Positions 1 to 5,012 of a stretch of 5,012 nt of DNA are shown in pieces (within the stretch, counting starts at the first letter, position 1; each line of letters opens with the position of its first letter). Location of the stretch: contig JALOMX010000207.1 in NCBI GenBank assembly GCA_025455245.1, forward strand, positions 1 through 5,012, given 5' to 3'. The position numbers and the translations under genes are program-made. A model generated the notes under the pieces. The model worked only from the letters and a program-made list of their open reading frames with translations. It was not told the DNA's origin and made no database searches. Origin of the DNA: Chitinophagaceae bacterium (lineage in GTDB: Bacteria > Bacteroidota > Bacteroidia > Chitinophagales > Chitinophagaceae).

Positions 1-246
1 AGGTTTACCATTAATCAAATGCTTGTTCCCGTTCAACAAACAGCAAACCTTTGCCATATGGAATATTTGCCGCCATTTGTTGTGTATGGCACCCATCGGC
101 TGACAGAGGCGGACATTGAACAACATGCTTTACAGTTCGGTCAGGTTCTGTCTGCACTGTGCAACGATCGAATTCAGGCCGGGGAACTTGAATCCGTTGA
201 AATTTTAAATGACCTCTGTCCGATTCCGGAAACCTTTAATTCATAA
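1..246 (+). CDS. kefF: KefF/KefG-like NAD(P)H oxidoreductase, C-terminal part (5' end outside window)
   Basis: This is the last 81 codons of a gene entering from the left in frame 1, ending at TAA 244-246. The visible part (VQQTANLCHMEYLPPFVVYG, then THRL, then a helical IEQHALQFGQVLSAL stretch) resembles the C-terminus of E. coli KefF/KefG, where an 'EQTA-CGM-L-P-Y-GAHR' pattern precedes a final helix. The family (Flavodoxin_2, quinone reductase-like) binds FMN and NAD(P)H. KefF and KefG are cytoplasmic ancillary subunits needed for full activity of the KefC and KefB antiporters. The FMN-binding N-terminal half lies outside the window. About 25 residues follow the usual end of the fold, a modest tail with no recognisable motif. 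The kefC-type gene directly downstream, sharing the stop/start TAATG, supports the assignment and implies one transcript. KefF, KefG and generic YwrO-type paralogues cannot be separated from this fragment. An internal ATG at 19 is not the real start, because the frame is open to the window edge and homology begins before it. Confidence 0.85.
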   Translation, partial: RFTINQMLVPVQQTANLCHMEYLPPFVVYGTHRLTEADIEQHALQFGQVLSALCNDRIQAGELESVEILNDLCPIPETFNS

Positions 247-2087
247 TGATATGGATCAGAATTCCTTTTTGTTTCAGGCAATGGTGGGGTTTAGGCTCTG
301 TGTTAGGATACCTGCTTGCAGGCATTATCATTGGTCCCGCATTATTGGGATTTATCGGGTCAGAAGGGCAGGATGTCATGCATTTTGCAGAATTTGGCGT
401 TGTAATGATGCTCTTTTTAATTGGTCTTGAACTGGAGCCTGCTTTGTTGTGGAAAATGCGGAGGCCAATTGCGGGTCTCGGAGGAATGCAGGTACTGATC
501 AGTACCATGCTTATTGCAATCATTGGTATAGCAACAGGGCTCTCATGGCAGCAAGCCATTGCCGTTGGTGCCGGTCTTGCATTGTCCAGTACCGCAATTG
601 TGCTGCAAACCCTTAATGAAAAGGGCCTGATGAAAACCGCTGCAGGTCAGAATTCATTTTCCGTATTGCTTTTTCAGGACATCGCCGTCATTCCAATGCT
701 GGCATTATTTCCATTGCTTGCCACATTGCCCATACAACAGGATGCAACACACAGTACCCATACACTTGTTGATGATTTGCCCGGTTGGGGCAAAACTGTA
801 GCCGTTTTGGTGGCTGTGGCATTAATCATTTTGGCAGGTAAATACCTGATACAACCGCTATTGCATGTTGTGGCCAAAACAAGGCTGAGAGAACTGTTTA
901 CAGCAAGCGCACTCTTATTGGTGGTGGGCATTGCCGTGCTTATGACCCAGGTTGGCCTGAGTCCCGCGCTTGGTACTTTCCTTGCAGGTGTCATCCTTGC
1001 CAACAGCGAGTTTCGTCATGAATTGGAAAGTGATATTGAACCTTTCAAGGGTTTATTACTTGGGTTGTTTTTCATAAGCGTTGGCGCCTCTATTGATTTT
1101 AATCTTATTGCCGAAAAGCCTTTACTCATCGCCGGGCTTGTCATTGGTTTGATGACTTTGAAAGGCCTCGTCTTGTTGGCTCTTGGAAAGTTTTTTGGCA
1201 TGAAAACCGACCAGAACATGCTGTTTGCCCATGCGCTTTGCCAAATGGGGGAGTTTGGTTTTGTATTGTTTTCCTTTGCATTAAGTGGCGGCATCCTTCC
1301 AAAAGATGTGGTGGATATTTTAATTGCCGTTGTTGCATTAAGTATGGCTGTTACCCCACTCGTTCTCTTGTTTAATGAACGCGTAATTCAGCCAAAATTT
1401 GGTACCAAAGAAAAGGAAGAAGATCAGGCACACGATGAAATACATGAAGATAATCCCGTAATCATTGCCGGTTTCGGCCATTTCGGGAATACAATTGGGC
1501 GCTTTCTAAGGGCACATCATATAGAAACGACTATTCTTGATCATGATTCAGATAGGGTTGACCTTCTGCGGAAACTTGGATTTAAAGTGTATTATGGTGA
1601 TGCCACAAGAATCGACCTGCTTTCATCTGCCGGTGCCCATAAGGCAAAAATCATCATTATTGCCATTGATGATGCAGACAAAAGGCTTGCTATGATTGAA
1701 ACGGTCAAAAAACATTTTCCAAACCTGCGCATGCTTGTACGTGCCACTAATCGATTTGATGCTTACGACCAAATGAACGCAGGCATGATGCATGTTTACC
1801 GCGAAACCCTCGATACCGCTTTGAGATGCGGGGTAGATACCCTCCGGTTTTTAGGTTACCGCAGTTACCATGCACAACGTGCTGCCAGAAAATTTTTGAG
1901 ACAGGATGAGTATAATCTGAAAAAACTCTCAGCCATCCGGGACAACAATCAATATATTCATACAGCAAAGGAACTCATCGAGGAACTTGAAAGAACATTG
2001 CAGGAGGATCTTAAAAATGCAGGGGTACTTGATGATTCGGGTTGGGACGAAAATGGTTTGATTTCAGAAGCAAAAAATGCGGGATGA
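246..2087 (+). CDS. kefC: KefB/KefC-type K+/H+ antiporter with RCK domain; N-terminus disrupted
   Basis: This is a CPA2-family inner-membrane antiporter. In E. coli, KefC exchanges K+ for H+, is held closed by glutathione and opened by glutathione adducts during electrophile stress. As read from ATG 246 it has 613 residues. Hydrophobic segments lie roughly at 18-35, 48-62, 80-97, 104-121, 137-160, 184-203, 216-236, 240-252, 267-286, 292-315, 325-345 and 355-377. The Na+/H+ exchanger core includes GQNSFSVLLFQDIAVIP at 134-150, with Asp145 in the ion pathway. The regulatory loop ESDIEPFKG spans 261-269. A charged linker (385-402) precedes an RCK/TrkA-N Rossmann domain from about 403, with GFGHFG at 409-414, LDHD at 431-434 and YYGDATRIDLL at 449-459. 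A KefC-like tail ends near DDSGWDENG. The body is full length, but the first 14 residues are unrelated to the family. The true N-terminus is in another frame from 251 and the first helix is missing. ATG 246 is only the best available in-frame start. If the lesion is real, function is doubtful. Confidence 0.9.
   Translation: MIWIRIPFCFRQWWGLGSVLGYLLAGIIIGPALLGFIGSEGQDVMHFAEFGVVMMLFLIGLELEPALLWKMRRPIAGLGGMQVLISTMLIAIIGIATGLSWQQAIAVGAGLALSSTAIVLQTLNEKGLMKTAAGQNSFSVLLFQDIAVIPMLALFPLLATLPIQQDATHSTHTLVDDLPGWGKTVAVLVAVALIILAGKYLIQPLLHVVAKTRLRELFTASALLLVVGIAVLMTQVGLSPALGTFLAGVILANSEFRHELESDIEPFKGLLLGLFFISVGASIDFNLIAEKPLLIAGLVIGLMTLKGLVLLALGKFFGMKTDQNMLFAHALCQMGEFGFVLFSFALSGGILPKDVVDILIAVVALSMAVTPLVLLFNERVIQPKFGTKEKEEDQAHDEIHEDNPVIIAGFGHFGNTIGRFLRAHHIETTILDHDSDRVDLLRKLGFKVYYGDATRIDLLSSAGAHKAKIIIIAIDDADKRLAMIETVKKHFPNLRMLVRATNRFDAYDQMNAGMMHVYRETLDTALRCGVDTLRFLGYRSYHAQRAARKFLRQDEYNLKKLSAIRDNNQYIHTAKELIEELERTLQEDLKNAGVLDDSGWDENGLISEAKNAG
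251..286 (+). pseudogene. kefC: Out-of-frame remnant of the canonical KefC N-terminus
   Basis: From ATG 251 this frame reads MDQNSFLFQAMV, which aligns with the E. coli KefC start (MDSHTLIQALI, recalled). The family next has about 15 hydrophobic residues of the first membrane helix and then GLGSVLGYL. Here GLGSVLGYL begins at 288 in a different frame, with one base (287) between. The frame from 251 continues as unrelated residues to a stop ending at 430. The short match plus the position 4 bases after the kefF stop suggests that ATG 251 was the original kefC start. The segment is short, so the alignment rests on few residues, but the following motif is in exactly the expected context. Confidence 0.7.
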
Positions 2088-2131
2088 GTCAGAGGTTTTT
2101 TGTTTTTTAGAAGATTCGATTTTATAAACTT

Positions 2132-3115
2132 TTAGCCGGTATAACCATCTTGCTTGTTTAAATGTTCCGCTCTTTTAAGCCTGTCATTTACGGCTGCTCC
2201 AAGTCCTTCTTCGGGCAAAAGGGAAGTGACTATTACATCAGCGCCACAATGGTCAGCTTGACGCATCAGGGAAAACAGGTTGCGGGCTGCTTCGTCAGGA
2301 TCTCCGGAAGGGGATAGGTTGAATCTTTTGTAACATGCTTCATTCAAAGGATCTCCAAATTCAATCAACGCAATTTTCTTCCCGTTAAATTTCCGGAGTA
2401 ATTCAAGCTTGTTACCTGTGTGCAATGGTGTTATGGTAGCATAATGGCTTTTAAGTTGACCCGGCGCCACCGGATGATCAGATGCATGTGTACGAATAAT
2501 AACAGCCTTTCCAAGTGCCTTTTCAATCAACTCCACGGAAATGCCACCCTTTCGGCGAATGATTACCTCATTGTCCTCAAAATCAACGATCGTGCTTTCT
2601 ACCCCTACCACACAAGGTCCTCCATCGAGAATGTATGGTATCAATCCGGTCAAACCTTCCATCACATGGTTTGCCGTGGTGGGACTTACATATCCAAAAC
2701 GATTGGCACTCGGCGCAGCCAGAGGAAAATCGATCATGTTAAGCAATGAAAGGGTCAGGGGATGGTTTGGAATACGAACCGCAACTTTATGATGCCCGCC
2801 CGTAACAAGATCAGGAACATGGTCTTTTTTTTCCAGCAAAAATGTTACCGGGCCGGGCGAAAATTGTTCAGCAATGATGTGCGCCTCAGCAGGGATATTT
2901 TTTACAAAAGAAGCAATTCCTTCCCGGCTATGGGTATGGATAATCAGCGGATTGAAAAAAGGCCTGTTTTTTGCTTTGAATATTTTAACGACCGCTTCTT
3001 CACTGAGGGCATTGCCTGCAAGTCCATAAACAGTCTCCGTCGGAATAGCGATCACCTCATTTTGCCTGAGCCAATCTGCTGCTTCGCGGATACTATTCCC
3101 GATTTTTGTTTCCAT
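2132..3115 (-). CDS. sua5: L-threonylcarbamoyladenylate synthase, two-domain Sua5/YwlC type
   Basis: This cytoplasmic enzyme makes threonylcarbamoyl-AMP from threonine, bicarbonate and ATP. TsaD and partners then transfer the threonylcarbamoyl group to A37 of ANN-decoding tRNAs (t6A). The protein has 327 residues. The YrdC/TsaC domain covers about 5-200. It shows PTETVYGLAG at 25-34, the KAKNRP/NPLIIH nucleotide-binding region at 48-60, SPGPVTFLL at 86-94, PSANRFGYVSPT at 135-146 and DGGPCVVGVESTIVD at 164-178. The linker VAPGQLKSHYA (216-226) matches the conserved 'PG-HY' linker of long Sua5 proteins. A Sua5 domain follows from about 230 to the end, containing LLPEEGLGAAVNDRLKRA. The length fits Sua5/YwlC and exceeds the single-domain TsaC. 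I chose the start ATG at 3115 because family homology begins immediately after it. Upstream extension to 3214 adds 33 unconserved residues and would run into the divergent gene. The stop TAA is 44 bases from the kefC stop, convergent. All visible motifs are intact. Confidence 0.95.
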   Translation of the reverse strand: METKIGNSIREAADWLRQNEVIAIPTETVYGLAGNALSEEAVVKIFKAKNRPFFNPLIIHTHSREGIASFVKNIPAEAHIIAEQFSPGPVTFLLEKKDHVPDLVTGGHHKVAVRIPNHPLTLSLLNMIDFPLAAPSANRFGYVSPTTANHVMEGLTGLIPYILDGGPCVVGVESTIVDFEDNEVIIRRKGGISVELIEKALGKAVIIRTHASDHPVAPGQLKSHYATITPLHTGNKLELLRKFNGKKIALIEFGDPLNEACYKRFNLSPSGDPDEAARNLFSLMRQADHCGADVIVTSLLPEEGLGAAVNDRLKRAEHLNKQDGYTG

Positions 3116-3155
3116 ATTCCTATTTTCGAACCCTTCTGAGCATGCAAAACAATAC

Positions 3156-3161
3156 AAAGGA
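3156..3161 (+). promoter_or_regulatory. Shine-Dalgarno-like site that decides the glycosyltransferase start
   Basis: AAAGGA lies 7 bases before ATG 3169, matching the AAGGA core at good spacing. It favours 3169 over the in-frame ATGs at 3106 and 3142, which have no such site. Many Bacteroidota genes lack this element, so it is supportive and not decisive. Confidence 0.5.
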
Positions 3162-3168
3162 TACCATA

Positions 3169-4395
3169 ATGCCAAACAGTAACGACCTGCCTGTGGTTTT
3201 ATGGCTTGCTTCATGGTATCCCTGTAAAATAGATCGGTTTAACGGCGACTTTATTCAGCGGGCAGCAAGGGCGGTATCACAAAAAATTCCTGTGCATGTT
3301 TTTTATCTCATGAAAGATGAATCCGGCGATGTTACAGGGTCCACCCTTGAAGAAACTACTCAAGCCGGCAATCTGACAGAAACAAGATTGTACTATCATC
3401 CGCCCGCTACCGGCATCAGGCAAATCGATCAGGTAATTTCTGCATTTTACTACACCCGGTTGGGGCGCAAGTGGCTGAAGAATTTCAGAAAAGTTCATTA
3501 CAGGGGAAAACCATGGATTGTTGAAGTCGGGGTTGCTATGAGGGCAGGTACGCTTGCCCTGTGGATGAAAAAGAAATGGAATCAGTCCTACGTAGTTCAG
3601 GAGCATTGGACCGGGTATTACCGTCATCTTATGCCTTCCGAAATGCAAAGGGGCAAACTCTTTTGGAAAATGACCCAACGTATTCTTTCCAACGCCGATG
3701 CACTACTGCCTGACAGTCGTCATTTAGGGGAATGGATAAATGAGACCCTTCTGAAAATCCCCTTCACGGAAATCCCAAATGTGGTTGATTCAACCCTTTT
3801 TTATTTAAGTGACAAAAAAAACACCTACGACAAGAATCCTGAATTTCAGCCTTTTACATTTATCCATGTATCTACGCTCGGATACCAAAAAAATACGGAT
3901 GGTCTACTAAACAGTTTTTCCAATTTTCTGAAGGAAAACCCTGATGTCCCCGTCATTCTTGAAATTGTGGGTCCGGGCTATTTGTCCCACCTGAAAAGGG
4001 TTGAGGAAGATGAATTCTTAAAAAGCAGCGTTGTTTTCACCGGTCCTTTGTCCTACGAAATGGTTGCCGAAAGAATGAGAAGGGCCCATGCTTTGGTTTT
4101 ATTCAGCCGGTATGAAAATCTTCCTTGTGTGATGCTTGAAGCCTTATGTTGCGGATTACCCGTGATTGCAACAAGGGTAGGGGGAATAGCCTACCATCTT
4201 GGCCGGGAAAGCGGAATAATTGTTGAGAGCGGGAATGAACAACAACTGACGCAGGCAATCAAAGATGTTTTTGTGAATTACCACCAATATAACAGGCAAT
4301 TAATTGCTTTAAAAGCAAAAACTCTTTACGGTATGGAAACGATTGGTGATTTATATCTTAAAACATACCAAAAACTTTATCCCCATTTATGGTAA
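3169..4395 (+). CDS. GT-B fold glycosyltransferase, GT4 family (glycosyl transferases group 1)
   Basis: This is a probable retaining glycosyltransferase that moves a sugar from a nucleotide donor to a glycan, lipid or polysaccharide acceptor on the cytoplasmic side. Substrate and product cannot be read from the sequence. The protein has 408 residues. The N-terminal acceptor domain starts with VVLWLASWYP (9-18) and GDFIQRAARAV (26-36), the usual 'WYP...G-F---hA' opening. It continues with VVQEHWTGYYRHL at 142-154, corresponding to the 'TEH' loop. The donor domain begins near IPNVVDSTLF (202-211), then FIHVSTLGYQKNTDGLL (231-247), EIVGPG (265-270) and VVFTGPL (288-294). It ends with the GT4 EX7E motif, Glu316 and Glu324 in YENLPCVMLEALCCGLPVIA. 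There is no signal peptide or membrane segment. Start 3169 has AAAGGA 7 bases upstream and avoids overlap with sua5. Starts at 3142 or 3106 would add 9 or 21 unconserved residues. There are no other glycan genes in view, so this is an isolated transferase here. Confidence 0.9.
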   Translation: MPNSNDLPVVLWLASWYPCKIDRFNGDFIQRAARAVSQKIPVHVFYLMKDESGDVTGSTLEETTQAGNLTETRLYYHPPATGIRQIDQVISAFYYTRLGRKWLKNFRKVHYRGKPWIVEVGVAMRAGTLALWMKKKWNQSYVVQEHWTGYYRHLMPSEMQRGKLFWKMTQRILSNADALLPDSRHLGEWINETLLKIPFTEIPNVVDSTLFYLSDKKNTYDKNPEFQPFTFIHVSTLGYQKNTDGLLNSFSNFLKENPDVPVILEIVGPGYLSHLKRVEEDEFLKSSVVFTGPLSYEMVAERMRRAHALVLFSRYENLPCVMLEALCCGLPVIATRVGGIAYHLGRESGIIVESGNEQQLTQAIKDVFVNYHQYNRQLIALKAKTLYGMETIGDLYLKTYQKLYPHLW

Positions 4396-4424
4396 AAAAG
4401 GGTAATCCACATCGTTAAAAACCC

Positions 4425-4454
4425 TTGTCCCTAAAGTGTATTTGGTTACCTTTG
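4425..4454 (+). promoter_or_regulatory. Bacteroidota-type sigma-ABfr promoter for gyrA
   Basis: TTG at 4425-4427, a 19-base spacer, then TACCTTTG at 4447-4454. This fits the Bacteroidota primary sigma consensus (TTTG or TTG near -33, 17-23 bases, TAnnTTTG near -7). The -7 element is a perfect match, and the -33 element reads CTTG, not TTTG. Transcription would begin a few bases after 4454, giving a short leader of roughly 15-20 bases before ATG 4475, without a Shine-Dalgarno site. It lies in the 79-base gap between two genes and is the best promoter seen in the window. Confidence 0.65.
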
Positions 4455-4474
4455 GCGCTCTTGTGAAATAGCAT

Positions 4475-5012
4475 ATGGAAGAATTGAATCTGCCGGAAGA
4501 AACGAACGATAATAACCGGATTATCAAGGTAAATATTGAGGAACAAATGAAAACGGCCTACATCGATTATTCGATGTCGGTTATTGTAGGCAGAGCGCTT
4601 CCCGATGTACGTGATGGCTTAAAGCCGGTTCATCGCCGTGTGCTTTATGCCATGAACGAATTGGGGCTCGATTATGGAAAGCCTTATAAAAAATCTGCCC
4701 GTATTGTAGGGGAGGTTATGGGAAAATACCACCCGCATGGAGACAGTGCCATTTATGATACCATGGTTCGTATGGCACAGGATTGGGTGATGCGTTATAC
4801 CCTTGTTGACGGACAGGGAAACTACGGAAATCAGGATGGTGACCCCCCCGCGGCTATGCGTTATACCGAAGCGAGGCTTCAAAAAATTGCAGAAGCACTG
4901 CTCACGGATATTGAGAAGGAAACCGTTGATTTTCAGCCCAATTTCGATGACAGCCTCGAAGAACCTACCGTTCTTCCTTCAAGGATACCCAACCTGCTTG
5001 TAAATGGCAGCA
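4475..5012 (+). CDS. gyrA: DNA gyrase subunit A, N-terminal part (3' end outside window)
   Basis: GyrA is the DNA cleavage and rejoining subunit of gyrase (A2B2), which introduces negative supercoils using ATP hydrolysed by GyrB. The window covers codons 1-179 in an open frame up to the edge. After a divergent start (1-20) come [20 protein letters not shown] (25-44), [15 protein letters not shown] (46-60), [16 protein letters not shown] (75-90), DTMVRMAQ (95-102), VDGQGN (111-116) and [10 protein letters not shown] (126-135). Catalytic Tyr130, with Arg129 before it, corresponds to E. coli Tyr122. The quinolone-resistance positions equivalent to E. coli Ser83 and Asp87 are Ser91 and Asp95, both the sensitive type. 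DYSMSVIV and [10 protein letters not shown] point to GyrA and not ParC, whose Bacteroidota form differs there. ATG 4475 is the start because homology begins about 20 residues later and a consensus promoter ends 20 bases upstream. A run of seven Cs at 4843-4849 encodes Pro-Pro in frame, with no frameshift. Confidence 0.97.
   Translation, partial: MEELNLPEETNDNNRIIKVNIEEQMKTAYIDYSMSVIVGRALPDVRDGLKPVHRRVLYAMNELGLDYGKPYKKSARIVGEVMGKYHPHGDSAIYDTMVRMAQDWVMRYTLVDGQGNYGNQDGDPPAAMRYTEARLQKIAEALLTDIEKETVDFQPNFDDSLEEPTVLPSRIPNLLVNGS

Noticed and set aside
281..290. Programmed +1 ribosomal frameshift joining the 251 frame to the KefC body
   Set aside because: A +1 shift would join the two frames, but the product would still lack about 15 residues of the first helix, and there is no known slippery or stop-codon signal. 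A deletion explains both facts.
2070..2108. Possible terminator: GCAAAAAA (2070-2077) pairing with TTTTTTGT (2096-2103), followed by a T run
   Set aside because: The stem is almost all A-T with a terminal G-T pair and an 18-base loop. The left arm is inside the kefC coding end. The 44-base convergent gap is T-rich on the plus strand but has no convincing hairpin.
3106..3168. N-terminal extension of the glycosyltransferase to ATG 3106 or 3142
   Set aside because: The extension is not conserved, 3106 overlaps the sua5 start, and AAAGGA is correctly placed only for ATG 3169.
3116..3214. N-terminal extension of sua5 to an upstream ATG at 3214
   Set aside because: The extra 33 residues are not family-like and overlap the start of the divergent glycosyltransferase. 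Homology begins right after ATG 3115.
4398..4426. Inverted repeat AAGGGT/ACCCTT just after the glycosyltransferase stop
   Set aside because: It has six base pairs, a 17-base loop and no following T run. It overlaps the putative gyrA -33 element, so it is not supported as a terminator.
4619..4882. Antisense reading frame of 87 codons within gyrA
   Set aside because: It lies opposite the conserved GyrA catalytic region and its composition reflects the complement of that gene. The same applies to the reading frames antisense to kefC and the glycosyltransferase and those opposite sua5.
1..5012. Undescribed multi-gene system, defence island or mobile element
   Set aside because: All genes belong to well-known families with independent roles. 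There are no transposase, integrase, tRNA, terminal repeat or array-like repeats visible, and no unassigned gene-sized gaps; the longest intergenic stretch is 79 bases.

Overview
The window looks like chromosomal housekeeping DNA from a member of the Bacteroidota. The gyrA start has the Bacteroidota type of promoter (a TTG element, 19 bases, then TACCTTTG, fitting TAnnTTTG). Most starts lack a Shine-Dalgarno site, and base composition is moderately AT-rich by eye. I cannot place it below phylum with confidence.

Layout: (1) Positions 1-246 (+) hold the C-terminal end of a KefF/KefG-type NAD(P)H oxidoreductase of the Flavodoxin_2 family. (2) Positions 246-2087 (+) hold a KefB/KefC-type monovalent cation:proton antiporter with a C-terminal RCK (TrkA-N) domain. 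(3) Positions 2132-3115 (-) hold a complete two-domain Sua5/YwlC L-threonylcarbamoyladenylate synthase, convergent with kefC. (4) Positions 3169-4395 (+) hold a GT4-type glycosyltransferase, divergent from sua5 across 53 bases. (5) Positions 4475-5012 (+) hold the first 179 codons of gyrA, which runs off the window.

How the genes relate: kefF and kefC form the familiar ancillary-subunit/antiporter pair that protects cells against electrophiles by acidifying the cytoplasm. The other three are unrelated: tRNA t6A37 biosynthesis, surface glycan synthesis, and DNA supercoiling.

The main anomaly is at the start of kefC. The canonical N-terminus (MDQNSFLFQAMV) is encoded from 251 in one frame. The rest of the protein (from GLGSVLGYLLAG at 288) is in another frame, and about 15 residues that should form the first membrane helix are absent. 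This looks like a deletion of about 44 bases, real or an assembly artefact. An upstream ATG at 246, overlapping the kefF stop codon, happens to be in frame with the body. A second point of interest is that several residues forming the E. coli KefC glutathione pocket appear changed here, which would suit a lineage not using glutathione. I found no sign of a mobile element, CRISPR array, RNA gene or undescribed multi-gene system.
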